Under the pieces are notes generated by a model, which searched no databases, had not been told where the DNA came from, and saw only the letters and a program-made list of their open reading frames with translations. Of a stretch of DNA of 45,967 nt, positions 8,879-18,665 are shown one piece after another (position 1 is the stretch's first letter; each line of letters opens with the position of its first letter). The stretch is from Marinobacter sp. (GTDB lineage: Bacteria > Pseudomonadota > Gammaproteobacteria > Pseudomonadales > Oleiphilaceae). The stretch lies in the NCBI GenBank assembly GCA_018623515.1, contig JAAZVL010000004.1, forward strand, positions 1 to 45,967. Direction: 5' to 3'. A program made the translations under genes and the position numbers.

Positions 8879-9323
8879 AATCCGGCTGTCACCGTCTGTC
8901 AGTGCCGGACTGGTTGCCGGCCTGCCCTGGCTGACACTGCTTGTTTTTATCCTGTCCGCAGGGATCGGAAGCCGGACCTGGCTGTTGATTCTCGCCCCGG
9001 TTGCTGCTGCCTGCGCCATCCTGCACTTCCGCCGCTTTGGCCTGCTCCGCAGCAGGCGCTCGGTTACCGGCCTGGCACTGGAAGACGGGCAGCTTCAGGC
9101 AATTCTTCCCGGCCGTGATGCCATCCCGGTCCGGCCCTGCCGGTCCAGCCGCCTCGGTCCCACACTGACACTCTTGAAACTTCGCCCCACAGGCACCAGA
9201 TTAGGGGCGTACTACCTTATTCTACTGGCCCCTCACGCATGGCCTGGTGGCAACGTTTGCCCGGACCAGTTCCGGAAGTTGCGCCAATGGCTGCGTCTGG
9301 GCCAGTCCCAGTCGTCCAACTGA
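8862..9323 (+). CDS. YgfX-like small inner-membrane protein
   Basis: A 153-residue protein starting with GTG inside the end of sdhE. Two hydrophobic helices (about 13-33 and 38-55) are followed by a soluble basic domain, the topology of YgfX/CptA proteins (DUF1434-type), which are encoded next to sdhE in many gammaproteobacteria. Sequence conservation in this family is low, so the assignment rests on position, size and topology. The 17-bp overlap with sdhE indicates translational coupling. Its function is unresolved: the E. coli homologue has been described as a toxin acting on cytoskeletal proteins, but this is not settled. Confidence 0.75.
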   Translation: MSSRIEIRLSPSVSAGLVAGLPWLTLLVFILSAGIGSRTWLLILAPVAAACAILHFRRFGLLRSRRSVTGLALEDGQLQAILPGRDAIPVRPCRSSRLGPTLTLLKLRPTGTRLGAYYLILLAPHAWPGGNVCPDQFRKLRQWLRLGQSQSSN

Positions 9324-9342
9324 TACATGACCCGGAGTTTCC

Positions 9343-10338
9343 ATGACCGATACGGATACTGCTGCTCCCGAGCAACCGGAAACCGCCAGCCTGCCATTGC
9401 CCGACCGGGGCTACACGAAACTCCGTGACCGGATTCTGGTGCAGGTCTCCGGACCGGGTACCGACAAGTTTCTCCAGGGCCAGTTCAGCCAGCACCTGGA
9501 CGAGGTTACCAGCGACCGCGCACTGCGCGCGGCGGCCAGCAATCCTAAAGGTCGTGCCTATTGCCTGACCCGCCTGGCCCGCGATGGCGAGAGCGTAATT
9601 CTGGATCTCCCGGCGGCCTTGGCGGAACAGACCCTGAACCAGCTGCGGAAATACCTGATGCTGTTCCGGGGCACCACCATGGAGACCCTGGACCAGGGCA
9701 TGATCTGGGGCATCCTGGGACAGGAAACGGCCCGCGCGGCCGCCGACCGGGATGTCTCCGGGCTCCAGGCGGCGGGCGATGTACTCGGCACAGATTCTGG
9801 CCTCCTGATCCGGGTTGAATCCGATGATCGCGGTATCGAACGGTACGAACTCTGGCAGACCTCCGGTGACCGACCGGATTTCGGTGCCGCACCGGAGCTG
9901 TCACTGGCAGACTGGCAGGCAACCGAGATTGCCGCCGGCGTTCCCGCCCTGGACGAAGCAGCCTGGGAGGCGTTCGTGCCACAGATGCTCAACCTCCAGC
10001 ATCTGGGCGGTATCCATTTCAAGAAAGGTTGTTACACCGGCCAGGAAGTCATCGCCCGCATGCATTTCCTGGGACAGCTGAAGAAAAGCCTGTTCCGGTT
10101 CCGGAGTTCCGGGGACGTCACGGCCGGCGCGGATGTCAAACTGGGCGACCGCACCGTCGGCACAGTCGTCAACCGGGTGCCCTTCAGTGATGGCTCGGTG
10201 GAATTGCTGGCGGTGGTTCGCCACGACTCAGCGGACCAGCCACTAACGGCTGACGGTAACGCCCTCACCGTCTTGCCACTGCCTTACGCGGTGCCAGAGC
10301 GTGAGCAGGAGGATAACCCGGAATCCTCAGCCCGCTGA
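9343..10338 (+). CDS. ygfZ: Folate-binding iron-sulfur protein maintenance factor YgfZ
   Basis: A 331-residue protein related to the aminomethyltransferase GcvT fold. The diagnostic motif KGCYTGQE occurs around residues 228-235, with the conserved Cys at 230. YgfZ helps assemble or repair a subset of Fe-S enzymes with folate as cofactor. It follows the ygfX-like gene by 19 bp in the same direction, as in several gammaproteobacteria. The last 12 bases overlap the 3' end of the convergent ung gene, so there is no room for a dedicated terminator between them. Confidence 0.93.
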   Translation: MTDTDTAAPEQPETASLPLPDRGYTKLRDRILVQVSGPGTDKFLQGQFSQHLDEVTSDRALRAAASNPKGRAYCLTRLARDGESVILDLPAALAEQTLNQLRKYLMLFRGTTMETLDQGMIWGILGQETARAAADRDVSGLQAAGDVLGTDSGLLIRVESDDRGIERYELWQTSGDRPDFGAAPELSLADWQATEIAAGVPALDEAAWEAFVPQMLNLQHLGGIHFKKGCYTGQEVIARMHFLGQLKKSLFRFRSSGDVTAGADVKLGDRTVGTVVNRVPFSDGSVELLAVVRHDSADQPLTADGNALTVLPLPYAVPEREQEDNPESSAR

Positions 10339-11073
10339 CACCGGTTTCCGGTAGCGGGCGATCAGGTCCGCCTTGGCGGGCAGCGACCAGTCGATGGACG
10401 ACTGCCCGTTGCCCTGGAGCCACTCATTGGTCCGGGAGAAGTGTTTGCAGCCGAAGAAGCCGCGATAGGCACTGAGCGGCGACGGATGCGGGCCCTCCAG
10501 CACCAGGTGCCGGTTACGGTCAATGTGCTGCCCCTTCTTCCGTGCGTAACTGCCCCAGAGCAGGAACACCACACCCTCGCGCTCCCGGTTGACGGTTTCA
10601 ATCACCTTGTCGGTGAAGGTTTCCCAGCCTTTACCCTGATGGGCGCCTGCCTGCCCCTGTAACACTGTCAGTACACTGTTCAGCAACAACACCCCGCGTT
10701 CGGCCCAGGGCTGGAGGCAGCCGTGATCTGGCGGTTCGATACCAAGATCATCACGGATTTCCTTGAAGATATTGACCAGCGAAGGGGGCACCGCCACCTC
10801 GGGGCGTACCGAGAAACACAAACCGTGCGCCTGACCCGGGCCGTGGTAGGGATCCTGGCCCAGAATCACGACTTCCACCTGGTCCAGGGGTGTGCTGTTC
10901 AGGGCATTGAAACAGAGAGAGCTCGGCGGGTAGATCACCTTTCCGGCCTGCTCTTCCGAGGCCAGGAACTCCGCCAGCTGCTGCATGTAGGGCTGATTGA
11001 ATTCGCCGGCGAGGTGGTCGTCCCAGCCTCGGCCGGGCTTGAGCTGGCTGGCCAGGGTTTGGGCGGGGTGCAT
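10327..11073 (-). CDS. ung: Uracil-DNA glycosylase
   Basis: A 248-residue family-1 uracil-DNA glycosylase that removes uracil from DNA at the start of base-excision repair. The water-activating motif [14 protein letters not shown] is present with catalytic Asp74, as are the uracil-binding block LLLNSVLTV and the DNA-intercalation loop [13 protein letters not shown]. Length fits the family. It is convergent with ygfZ, overlapping by 12 bases, and lies downstream of lysS across an 85-bp gap that holds a perfect 30-bp palindrome. Confidence 0.96.
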   Translation of the reverse strand: MHPAQTLASQLKPGRGWDDHLAGEFNQPYMQQLAEFLASEEQAGKVIYPPSSLCFNALNSTPLDQVEVVILGQDPYHGPGQAHGLCFSVRPEVAVPPSLVNIFKEIRDDLGIEPPDHGCLQPWAERGVLLLNSVLTVLQGQAGAHQGKGWETFTDKVIETVNREREGVVFLLWGSYARKKGQHIDRNRHLVLEGPHPSPLSAYRGFFGCKHFSRTNEWLQGNGQSSIDWSLPAKADLIARYRKPVSAG

Positions 11074-11110
11074 GGCCGACTCCTGGGGGATCGCTGGGTT
11101 GATTGAAAGT

Positions 11111-11140
11111 GGGGTCAGAAGAAAGCTTTCTTCTGACCCC
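11111..11140. repeat. Perfect 30-bp palindrome with REP-like TCTGACCCC ends
   Basis: Two 15-base arms (11111-11125 and 11126-11140) are exact reverse complements with no loop. The outer part, GGGGTCAGA/TCTGACCCC, also occurs in the prfB-recJ intergenic repeats. It lies between lysS and ung and could act as a transcription attenuator or be a REP-type element; the run of T afterwards is weak. Confidence 0.75.
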
Positions 11141-11158
11141 GGGACCGGGTTTGACCGG

Positions 11159-12700
11159 TTACTCCTCGTCGTCCGCCTGGTGGTGCTCGGTCTTGTGCTC
11201 CGGGCGCATGTGCGGGAACAGGATCACGTCGCGGATGGACGGCGAGTCGGTCAGCAGCATGGCCAGCCGGTCGATACCGATACCCTCGCCAGCGGTGGGC
11301 GGCAGGCCGTATTCCAGGGCCATGATGTAGTCTTCGTCGTAGAACATGGCCTCGTCGTCCCCGGCGTTCTTTTCCGCCACCTGGGCGTGGAAGCGTTCGG
11401 CCTGATCCTCGGCGTCATTAAGCTCGGAGAAGCCGTTGGCCAGCTCGCGGCCGCCCACGAAGAACTCAAACCGTTCGGTGACGAACGGGTCATCGTCCTT
11501 GCAGCGCGCCAGCGGCGAGACTTCCTTCGGATAGTCGGTAATGAAGGTCGGCTGCACCAGCAGGTGTTCTGCGGTCGCCTCGAAGATCTCCACCAGGACC
11601 TTGCCAAGGCCCCAGGTGTCCTTGAGCCGGATACCCAGGTGCTCAGCCACCCGGCGGGCACTGGCTTCATCGCCCAGTTGACCGGCCTGGATGTCCGGAT
11701 TGTGCTCAAGGATGGCTTCGACCACTGTCAGGCGCTTGAACGGCTTGCCGAAATCGTACTCGACGGTTTCGGTGTCACCGTTGGCCAGCTCCCGGGTATT
11801 GACCACGGTCGTGGTGCCCAGAACCTCTTTGGTGATCTGCCGCAGCATGTCCTCGGTCAGGTCCATCAGATCGTTGTAATCCGCATACGCCTGGTAGAAC
11901 TCCACCATGGTGAACTCGGGATTGTGCCGGGTGGACAGCCCCTCGTTACGGAAGTTGCGGTTGATCTCGAACACCCGCTCGAAGCCGCCCACCACCAGAC
12001 GCTTCAGGAAGAGCTCCGGGGCAATCCGCATGTACATATCGATGCCCAGGGCATTGTGATGGGTCACGAAGGGCCGTGCTGTCGCGCCACCCGGAATCAC
12101 CTGCAGCATCGGGGTTTCCACTTCCATGAAACCACGGGCGTTGAAGTAGTTGCGCATGCTGTTGATCAGGCGCGTGCGGACCTGGAAAGTCTTGCGGGTC
12201 TCCTCGTTGACCATCAGGTCCACGTAGCGGTGCCGGTAGCGGGCCTCCATGTCGGTCAGGCCCTTGTGTTTCTCCGGCAGCGGACGCAGGGACTTGGTCA
12301 GCAGAACGTACTCGTCCATGGTCACGTAAAGGTCACCCTTGCCGGACTTGGACAGGGTACCCCGTACCCCGATGATGTCCCCCAGATCCCAGTGCTTGGT
12401 TTCCTTCTGGACATGCTTGGTGGCATACACCTGGATACGGCCGGTCATGTCCTGAACCACCTTGAACGCCTTGCGGTCCAGCATCATCCGGCCTGCGATG
12501 GCCACCTTGATATCAAGCTTCTCCAGCTCTTCCTTGCTCACGTCACCGTATTTTTCCTGCAGTTCGGCAGCGGTGGCATCGCGACGGAAGTCATTGGGGA
12601 ACGGATGGCCTTCGCGGCGCATGTCAGCCAGTTTGGCGCGGCGCTCGGCAATCAGCTTGTTGTCCTCGTGCTGTGCGGCGTGTTGGGTGTGTTCAGTCAT
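11159..12700 (-). CDS. lysS: Lysyl-tRNA synthetase, class II
   Basis: A 513-residue class II aminoacyl-tRNA synthetase that charges tRNA-Lys. The N-terminal OB-fold anticodon-binding domain (about 55-150) contains [14 protein letters not shown]. The class II motifs are visible: motif 1 around FMEVETPML, motif 2 [19 protein letters not shown], and motif 3 [13 protein letters not shown] near the C-terminus. Length matches E. coli LysS (505). It lies 59 bp downstream of prfB, the common prfB-lysS arrangement, and is probably co-transcribed with it. Confidence 0.97.
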   Translation of the reverse strand: MTEHTQHAAQHEDNKLIAERRAKLADMRREGHPFPNDFRRDATAAELQEKYGDVSKEELEKLDIKVAIAGRMMLDRKAFKVVQDMTGRIQVYATKHVQKETKHWDLGDIIGVRGTLSKSGKGDLYVTMDEYVLLTKSLRPLPEKHKGLTDMEARYRHRYVDLMVNEETRKTFQVRTRLINSMRNYFNARGFMEVETPMLQVIPGGATARPFVTHHNALGIDMYMRIAPELFLKRLVVGGFERVFEINRNFRNEGLSTRHNPEFTMVEFYQAYADYNDLMDLTEDMLRQITKEVLGTTTVVNTRELANGDTETVEYDFGKPFKRLTVVEAILEHNPDIQAGQLGDEASARRVAEHLGIRLKDTWGLGKVLVEIFEATAEHLLVQPTFITDYPKEVSPLARCKDDDPFVTERFEFFVGGRELANGFSELNDAEDQAERFHAQVAEKNAGDDEAMFYDEDYIMALEYGLPPTAGEGIGIDRLAMLLTDSPSIRDVILFPHMRPEHKTEHHQADDEE

Positions 12701-12759
12701 GTTGGCTCACTAGGATTCGGATTGTCCGGTTTGATCGGGTTGGACGGGAATGGCGCCGG

Positions 12760-13855
12760 TTACAGCGCCATCTTCAGACTGGCTTCGATGAACTTGTCGA
12801 TATCGCCGTCCAGAACCGCCTGGGTATTGCTGGTTTCTACCTTCGTGCGCAGGTCCTTGATCCGGCTGTCATCAAGGACATAGGAACGGATCTGGCTGCC
12901 CCAGCCGATATCGGCCTTGGCATCCTCCGCCTTCTGCTTCTCGGCGTTACGCAGCTGCATCTCACGCTCAAAGAGCTTGGCCTTCAGCTGCTTCATGGCC
13001 TGATCTTTGTTCTGGTGCTGGCTTCGGCCAGCCTGACAGGCCACCACGATACCGGTAGGATTATGGGTCAGTCGCACCGCGGACTCGGTCCGGTTTACGT
13101 GCTGACCACCGGCGCCGGAGGCGCGGTAGACGTCAACCCGCAGGTCCGCCGGATTGATCTCGATCTCGAAACTGTCGTCCACTTCCGGGGATACGAACAC
13201 GGACGAGAAGGAGGTGTGGCGACGGTTACCGGAATCGAACGGGGACTTGCGGACCAGACGGTGCACACCGGTTTCGGTGCGCAGCCAGCCGTAGGCGTAG
13301 TCGCCCTGGATATGGACGGTGGCACTCTTGATGCCGGCCACTTCCCCTTCCTGCAGTTCGACAATCTCCGCCTTGAAACCACGGCGCTCGGCCCAGCGCA
13401 GATACATGCGCAGCAGCATGTTGGCCCAGTCCTGGGCTTCGGTGCCGCCGGAACCGGCCTGGATATCCAGGTAGGCGTTGTTGGCATCCATCTCGCCGGA
13501 GAACATACGGCGGAATTCCAGCTTCTGGAGTTCACCGTCCAGCGCCTCCAGGTCGGACTGGATCTCATCAACCGTGCCTTCATCGTCCTCTTCCACGGCC
13601 ATGTCCAGCAGGCCTTCGGCATCGTTAAGGCCGTTGGTGAGGTTGTCGATGGTGTGAACGATCAGCTCCAGGTCCGACCGCTCCTTGCCCAGGCCCTGGG
13701 CCCGTTCCGGGTCGTCCCAGACGCTTGGTTGTTCCAGTTCCCGCTCTACTTCGACCAGACGTTCACTACGCTGATCGTAGTCAAAGATACCCCCTCAGCG
13801 CTTCAGTGCGCTCGCGAAGCTCTTTGATCTTCGTCACTATGGGATTGATTTCCAT
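12760..13855 (-). CDS. prfB: Peptide chain release factor 2, expressed by programmed +1 frameshift
   Basis: RF2 terminates translation at UGA and UAA. The gene starts at the ATG at 13855 ([24 protein letters not shown]) and meets an in-frame UGA at 13783-13781. A +1 shift at CTT TGA continues with DYDQRSERL into the long frame ending at 12760, giving 24 + 340 = 364 residues, essentially E. coli length. The shift site AGG GGG TAT CTT TGA C is the classic RF2 autoregulatory element, with an internal Shine-Dalgarno-like AGGGGG. Further down, SPF (RKSPFDSGN), the stop-codon recognition tripeptide, and GGQ (SGAGGQHVN), the peptidyl-transferase motif, are both present. It sits upstream of lysS. Confidence 0.97.
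13774..13795 (-). promoter_or_regulatory. RF2 programmed frameshift element
   Basis: The minus strand carries the internal Shine-Dalgarno-like AGGGGG, then TAT, the slippery CTT and the UGA stop at 13783-13781 followed by C. When RF2 is scarce the ribosome slips +1 at CTT, giving autoregulation of RF2 level. The element is well established in bacteria and the match here is essentially exact. Confidence 0.96.
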
Positions 13856-13901
13856 GAAACCCTTTCTCGCTTTGGCAAATGGGGTGTAAAACAGAGGCGG
13901 A

Positions 13902-13907
13902 ATTCTA
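13902..13907 (-). promoter_or_regulatory. Candidate -10 element upstream of prfB
   Basis: TAGAAT on the minus strand lies about 47 bases before the prfB start, inside a repeated GGAATTC context. No good -35 hexamer is seen at 17 bases. The call is tentative. Confidence 0.3.
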
Positions 13908-13973
13908 CCGGAATTCCGAGTTTAAATCAGCCGTGCCACGGAATTGCGGCGCCAACTCGGGGGCTGGACCAAA

Positions 13974-14066
13974 GACGGGGTCTGCCCCCAACTTCACCCA
14001 TGGGCCTACGCAGCAACTCCAACCGCGAACTCCGGGGTCTGACCCCGAACGGGGTCAGACCCCATT
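13974..14066. repeat. Cluster of REP-like GGGGTCTGACCCC palindromes between recJ and prfB
   Basis: Two 13-base palindrome-like units, GGGGTCTGACCCC (about 14037-14049) and its reverse complement GGGGTCAGACCCC (about 14054-14066), are separated by a few bases. A degenerate copy (GGGGTCTGCCCCC) lies near 13978. The paired units form a strong hairpin just after the recJ stop on the minus strand and could limit read-through into prfB. The same core occurs at 11111-11140. Confidence 0.7.
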
Positions 14067-14071
14067 TTCAT

Positions 14072-15802
14072 TCAGAGGGCTTCGATATAGTCCACTAACA
14101 ACTGCAAATTCGTCCGCCCCCGAAAGGTATTGGCATCCGGCTTATACACCACGCGCGCACCCGACCGCGTGTAATCCGGCACTTCCGGCCCGGTATTGAA
14201 GGCAATGCCGTCGATGATCCCGCCACCATCCGCCGGTTGCAGCACCAGTTTCAGATGGTTCTCCCCGACAATCCGCTGGCTCACCACCCGGAACTCGCCA
14301 TCAAACACCGGTTCCGGGAAATGCTGCCCCCAGGGACCGGCACGCTTCAAAAGGTAGGCGGTATCCAGGTTCAGCTCGTCGGCGGCCAGGGGACCATCGG
14401 TGGTGATCGCTGCCTCAAGATCCTCGGCAGTCAGCGCATCACGCACGGCCTTGTCGAACGCCTCGCTGAACACGTCCAGGTCCTCCCTGGCAAGGGTCAT
14501 CCCGGCAGCCATGGCGTGGCCCCCGTATTTCTTCAGCAGTCCGGGATTGCGGGCGTCCACCACCGCCAGGGCGTCACGGATGTGCAGGCCGGGAATCGAA
14601 CGGGCCGAGCCCTTGATGTGCTCACCATCGTCATCGGGTGCGAAAGCAATGGTGGGCCGGTGGGTCTGTTCACGGATCCGGGCCGCCAGAATGCCGATCA
14701 CGCCCTGGTGCCAATCCGGATCGAACAGGGCCAGGCCCCAGGGCAGGCCTTCGATATCCAGGGACATGGAAGCCAGCAATTCCTGAGCCTGGCTCTTCAT
14801 GTCCCGCTCGATGGTGCGGCGCTCGCGGTTGAAGGTGTCCAGCTCCCGGGCCAGACGCCGGGCTTCGTCGGGATTGTCCGCCAGCAGACAGGCAATACCC
14901 ACGCTCATGTCGTCCAGGCGACCGGCGGCATTGAGACGCGGCCCGACGACAAAACCCAGATCGGTGGAACTGATGTGGGCATGGTCGCGACCGGCCACTT
15001 CCAGCAGAGCCAGTATGCCCGGCCTCGCCTCACCCTGCCGGATCCGGCGCAGCCCCTGCTCCACGAAGATGCGATTGTTATGATCCAGCGGCACCACGTC
15101 CGCTACCGTGCCCAGGGCCACCAGATCGAGCAGACACCCCAGGTTCGGCTCCGGCTGCGGCAGCCTGCCAACCTCCCGCAGGTGCTTGCGCAGGGCGGTG
15201 AGCACGTAGAACATCACACCCACCCCGGCGGCATTCTTGCTCAAGAATGGACAGCCCGGCTGATTGGGATTGACGATGGCATCGGCATCCGGCAGCACCT
15301 CGCCGGCCAGGTGGTGATCGGTTACCACGACCCGGATACCCATATCCCTTGCCACCCTGACGCCCTCGATAGCCGAGATACCGTTGTCGACGGTCACCAG
15401 CAGATCCGGCAACTCGCCCTCTTCTTTCAGGCGCTCAATGATGCCGGGGGTCAGGCCGTATCCATCCGCGAACCGGCTGGGCACCCGGAAATCGATATTC
15501 CCCAGTCCCAACATGGACAAACCGAGCATGGCCACCGCCGTACTGGTGGCGCCATCCGCATCGAAATCCCCCAGCACCAGCACCTTCTGCTGGAGGTCGA
15601 TGGCCTCCGCCAGCAGTTCCACGGCACGGTCAATACCACGCAACTGCAGGGGGGACGCCAGGTGCTTCAGGGTATAACTGAGCTGTTCATCCGAGGTTAC
15701 GCCACGGGCGGCATAGAGGCGACGGAGCAAGGGAGGCAGGTTTTGCCCCCAGGCCGGCACAGTGTCTGGCCGGGGGCGACGCAGGATCTTTTTCGGTGTC
15801 AT
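14072..15802 (-). CDS. recJ: Single-stranded-DNA-specific exonuclease RecJ
   Basis: A 576-residue 5'-3' single-strand exonuclease of the DHH family, used in recombination, base-excision and mismatch repair. Metal-binding motifs are visible: DFDADGATST (motif I, about residues 98-107), the DHH signature (VVVTDHHLAGE) and the DHHA1 block GGHAMAAGMTL in the second domain. Length matches E. coli RecJ (577). It follows thrC by only six bases and precedes prfB across the REP-containing gap; the hom-thrC-recJ-prfB-lysS order is also found in pseudomonads. Confidence 0.96.
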   Translation of the reverse strand: MTPKKILRRPRPDTVPAWGQNLPPLLRRLYAARGVTSDEQLSYTLKHLASPLQLRGIDRAVELLAEAIDLQQKVLVLGDFDADGATSTAVAMLGLSMLGLGNIDFRVPSRFADGYGLTPGIIERLKEEGELPDLLVTVDNGISAIEGVRVARDMGIRVVVTDHHLAGEVLPDADAIVNPNQPGCPFLSKNAAGVGVMFYVLTALRKHLREVGRLPQPEPNLGCLLDLVALGTVADVVPLDHNNRIFVEQGLRRIRQGEARPGILALLEVAGRDHAHISSTDLGFVVGPRLNAAGRLDDMSVGIACLLADNPDEARRLARELDTFNRERRTIERDMKSQAQELLASMSLDIEGLPWGLALFDPDWHQGVIGILAARIREQTHRPTIAFAPDDDGEHIKGSARSIPGLHIRDALAVVDARNPGLLKKYGGHAMAAGMTLAREDLDVFSEAFDKAVRDALTAEDLEAAITTDGPLAADELNLDTAYLLKRAGPWGQHFPEPVFDGEFRVVSQRIVGENHLKLVLQPADGGGIIDGIAFNTGPEVPDYTRSGARVVYKPDANTFRGRTNLQLLVDYIEAL

Positions 15803-15808
15803 ACCGTA

Positions 15809-17209
15809 TCAGGCATTTTTCCAGTGCTTGGCAATAAACGCCTGAACCCCGGCCACATCGTTGTCCAACACGGTGTAACGTTCCTCCCGCTCGAACAGAT
15901 CGGCCATGTGGGCCGGCAGTTGCGGCTTAACGCTGAGACCGGATTCGGCAATGGCATCCGGGAACTTGGCCGGATGCGCGGTACCAAGGGTAATCATTGG
16001 CACTGCCGGATCACGGCGGCAGGTGCGGGCGGCACGGACCCCGATGGCGGTGTGCGGATCCAGCAGATACTCATTACGCTCGTAGATTTCGCGAATGGTG
16101 TCACAGGTGGTCTTGTCGTCCACCGCGTCGCTGTCGAACAGCTTGCGGGCATGACGCCAGCGGTAATCCTCGATACTGACCGGACCCTTGGCCGCATTCT
16201 CCAGCAGCTCCTTCACCGCCGCACCATCGCGGCCATGGAGATCAAACAGCAGTCGCTCGAAGTTGCTGGACACCATGATGTCCATGCTCGGTGACAGCGT
16301 ATGTTCGAGCTTGTGCTGCTCGTATTTGTTGCCGCTCATGAAGCGGTGCAGGATGTCGTTGCGGTTGGTGGCAATCACCAGCTGGGAGATGGGCAGCCCC
16401 ATCTTCTTGGCCAGGTAGCCGGCGAAGATATCGCCGAAGTTACCGGTGGGCACCGAGAACGCCATGCTGCGGTCCGGACCACCCAGGGCCAGGGACGCCT
16501 GGAAGTAGTACACGATCTGGGCCATGATCCGGGCCCAGTTGATGGAGTTCACCGCCGCCAGCTGGGTCTTTCCGCCCAGGAACGACTGGTCTCCGAAGCT
16601 CTCCTTCACCATGCGCTGGCAATCGTCGAAATTGCCCTTCACAGCGATGTTGTGGATGTTGTCACCCTGCACTGTGGTCATCTGCCGGCGCTGCACCTCG
16701 GAGACCCGCTGGTGCGGATGCAGGATAAAGATATCCACGTGCTCGCAACGGCGGCAACCCTCGATGGCGGCGGAGCCGGTATCACCGGAGGTGGCCCCCA
16801 TGATCACCACATGCTGGTTGCGCCTCTCGAGCACGTAGTCCAGCAGGCGGCCCAGCAACTGCAGCGCGAAATCCTTGAACGCCAGGGTCGGGCCCCGGAA
16901 CAGTTCCAGAACCCATTCGTTGGTGTCCAGTTGCACCAGCGGCGCCACGGCCTGGTGCGCAAATCCGGCGTAGGTTTCGTCCAGCATCTTGCGAAAATCG
17001 TCCGCCGGAATGGCATCGTCCACGAACGGGTGCATGACGTTGAACGCCAGCTCGCTGTAGGACAGGCCGCGCCAGCTGCGGATCTCTTCCAGACTGAAAT
17101 GCGGAAGGGATTCGGGCACGTAAAGCCCGCCATCGCTGGCCAGGCCAGTCAGAAGGACGTCTTCAAAGCCCAGGGCAGGAGCTTCGCCCCGTGTACTGAT
17201 GTATCTCAC
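15809..17209 (-). CDS. thrC: Threonine synthase
   Basis: A 466-residue PLP enzyme converting O-phosphohomoserine to threonine and phosphate, the last step of threonine synthesis. The PLP lysine lies in the block PTLAFKDFALQLLG (Lys112). The glycine-rich phosphate-binding segment GATSGDTGSAAIEG and the substrate-binding FGDIFAGYLAKKMGLP block are present. It starts with MRYISTRGEAP, the typical N-terminus of the long ThrC class. It lies 11 bp after hom and six bases before recJ in the same direction, so hom-thrC-recJ is very likely a transcription unit. No threonine leader peptide is visible. Confidence 0.96.
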   Translation of the reverse strand: MRYISTRGEAPALGFEDVLLTGLASDGGLYVPESLPHFSLEEIRSWRGLSYSELAFNVMHPFVDDAIPADDFRKMLDETYAGFAHQAVAPLVQLDTNEWVLELFRGPTLAFKDFALQLLGRLLDYVLERRNQHVVIMGATSGDTGSAAIEGCRRCEHVDIFILHPHQRVSEVQRRQMTTVQGDNIHNIAVKGNFDDCQRMVKESFGDQSFLGGKTQLAAVNSINWARIMAQIVYYFQASLALGGPDRSMAFSVPTGNFGDIFAGYLAKKMGLPISQLVIATNRNDILHRFMSGNKYEQHKLEHTLSPSMDIMVSSNFERLLFDLHGRDGAAVKELLENAAKGPVSIEDYRWRHARKLFDSDAVDDKTTCDTIREIYERNEYLLDPHTAIGVRAARTCRRDPAVPMITLGTAHPAKFPDAIAESGLSVKPQLPAHMADLFEREERYTVLDNDVAGVQAFIAKHWKNA

Positions 17210-17220
17210 TTTCGTACCTG

Positions 17221-18522
17221 TCAGTTGAAGTTTTCGGCGCGGATGCGGACGACTTTGCCATCGATATCCGACAGCGCTTCCATTTCCTCGATCGCCAGGT
17301 TCATCTGGCGCTCCTGCACGGTGTGGGTCAGGATGATGACCGGAATCCGGCCGTCCTTGAACTCCGACTCCTTCTGCATGATGGACTCGATGTTGATGCC
17401 ATGCTCGCTCAGGATGGAGGCAATCTTGGCCAGCACGCCCGGATGGTCGAACGCCTGGATGCGCAGGTAGTAGGCGGACTGGATATCCTCCATCGGCAGG
17501 ACACCAAGGTCCTCCATTGCATCCGGCTGAAAACCGAGGTACGGAACCCGAAGAGTGCTTTCAGTGGAGACGGCACGGGCCACATCAACAATATCGGCAA
17601 TCACCGCCGAGGCGGTGGCTTCGTCACCGGCGCCCGGACCGTAATACATCGTCTGGCCGACCGCGTCACCATCCACCAGGACTGCATTGAGGACTCCGTC
17701 CACCTGGGCAATCAGATGGCTCTTGGGAACCAGCGTGGGATGAACCCGCAGTTCGATACCGTCCTCACGACGGCGGGCAATGCCCAGATGTTTGACCCGG
17801 TAGCCCAACAGCTCAGCATGGGCAATGTCGTAGGGGGTGATGGCTGAAATTCCCTCGGTGAAGCCTTTTTCGAACTGAAGGGGAACGCCGAACCCTGAAG
17901 AGGCCAGGATGGTCAGCTTGTGGGCCGCATCGATACCTTCGACGTCAAAAGTCGGATCGGCCTCGGCGTAACCCAGGTCCTGGGCTTCCTTGAGCACTTC
18001 ACCGAACTCACGGCCCGCGCGCATCTCGGTCAGGATGTAGTTGCCGGTGCCGTTGATGATACCTGCGATCCAGTCGATACGGTTCGCAGCCAGGCCCTCA
18101 CGCACCGCCTTGATAACCGGGATACCGCCGGCCACACCGGCCTCATAAGCCACCACGACGCCGGCCTTTTCAGCAGCCTCGAAGATTTCGTTGCCATGGA
18201 CTGCGATCAGCGCCTTGTTGGCGGTCACCACATGCTTGCCATTACGGATAGCGGCAAGCACCAGCTCCTTGGCGGTGTCATAGCCGCCAATCAGTTCGAC
18301 CACAATATCGACCGCCGGGTCATTCACGACGTCGAAAATGTCGGTGGTGAACGGAATATCGCCCAGCGCCAGATCATCGCGACTGCGACGGCTGGCCACC
18401 CGGGTAATTCGGATGTTGCAACCGGCACGACCCGCAATAAGCGCGGCGTTACGGGTCAAAACATTGAATGTACCGCCGCCAACGGTTCCCAGTCCGCAGA
18501 TTCCGACACTGACGTCTTTCAA
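17221..18522 (-). CDS. hom: Homoserine dehydrogenase
   Basis: A 433-residue NAD(P)-dependent enzyme reducing aspartate semialdehyde to homoserine for threonine and methionine synthesis. It has the nucleotide-binding GLGTVGGGT near the N-terminus, the catalytic-domain block NGTGNYILTEM and the Asp/Lys-rich region GYAEADPTFDVEG. A C-terminal ACT domain (about 350-430, beginning HPGVLAKIASILSEHGI) suggests feedback regulation by threonine. This is the monofunctional type without a fused aspartokinase. It is the first gene of a likely hom-thrC-recJ unit and is separated from dsbC by a terminator. Confidence 0.96.
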   Translation of the reverse strand: MKDVSVGICGLGTVGGGTFNVLTRNAALIAGRAGCNIRITRVASRRSRDDLALGDIPFTTDIFDVVNDPAVDIVVELIGGYDTAKELVLAAIRNGKHVVTANKALIAVHGNEIFEAAEKAGVVVAYEAGVAGGIPVIKAVREGLAANRIDWIAGIINGTGNYILTEMRAGREFGEVLKEAQDLGYAEADPTFDVEGIDAAHKLTILASSGFGVPLQFEKGFTEGISAITPYDIAHAELLGYRVKHLGIARRREDGIELRVHPTLVPKSHLIAQVDGVLNAVLVDGDAVGQTMYYGPGAGDEATASAVIADIVDVARAVSTESTLRVPYLGFQPDAMEDLGVLPMEDIQSAYYLRIQAFDHPGVLAKIASILSEHGINIESIMQKESEFKDGRIPVIILTHTVQERQMNLAIEEMEALSDIDGKVVRIRAENFN

Positions 18523-18579
18523 ACTCTCACCTCTGATCCCGAAGGGGTGCTGATGGATTGCAATGAAGTGGCATAGTAT

Positions 18580-18616
18580 ACCGATTCAGGGGCGGCTGAA
18601 TAAGCCCTGAATCGGT
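18580..18616. repeat. 12-bp inverted repeat in the hom leader
   Basis: Arms 18580-18591 and 18605-18616 are exact reverse complements (ACCGATTCAGGG) with a 13-base spacer. It lies between the dsbC terminator and hom. A TATACT hexamer follows on the minus strand, overlapping the inner edge, so it may be part of the hom promoter or operator. It lacks a T run, so it is not an obvious terminator. Confidence 0.6.
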
Positions 18617-18628
18617 CAGGTGGCATGC

Positions 18629-18660
18629 AAAAAACTGGGCCGGGTGTATTGTCCGGCCCG
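18629..18660 (-). terminator. Rho-independent terminator after dsbC
   Basis: A GGGCCGG/CCGGCCC stem (arms 18637-18643 and 18653-18659) is followed on the minus strand by six consecutive T (18634-18629). It lies immediately after the dsbC stop codon. Confidence 0.85.
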
Positions 18661-18665
18661 GTCAC

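Noticed and set aside
10997..12883. A 628-residue plus-strand frame
   Set aside because: It is entirely antisense to lysS and has no recognisable motif.
12760..13602. prfB starting at an internal ATG (13602) without a frameshift
   Set aside because: The upstream coding sequence is RF2-like and joined through the classic frameshift site.
14237..16294. A 685-residue plus-strand frame
   Set aside because: It is antisense to recJ and thrC; both are clear genes.
16301..17470. A 389-residue plus-strand frame
   Set aside because: It is antisense to thrC and the end of hom.
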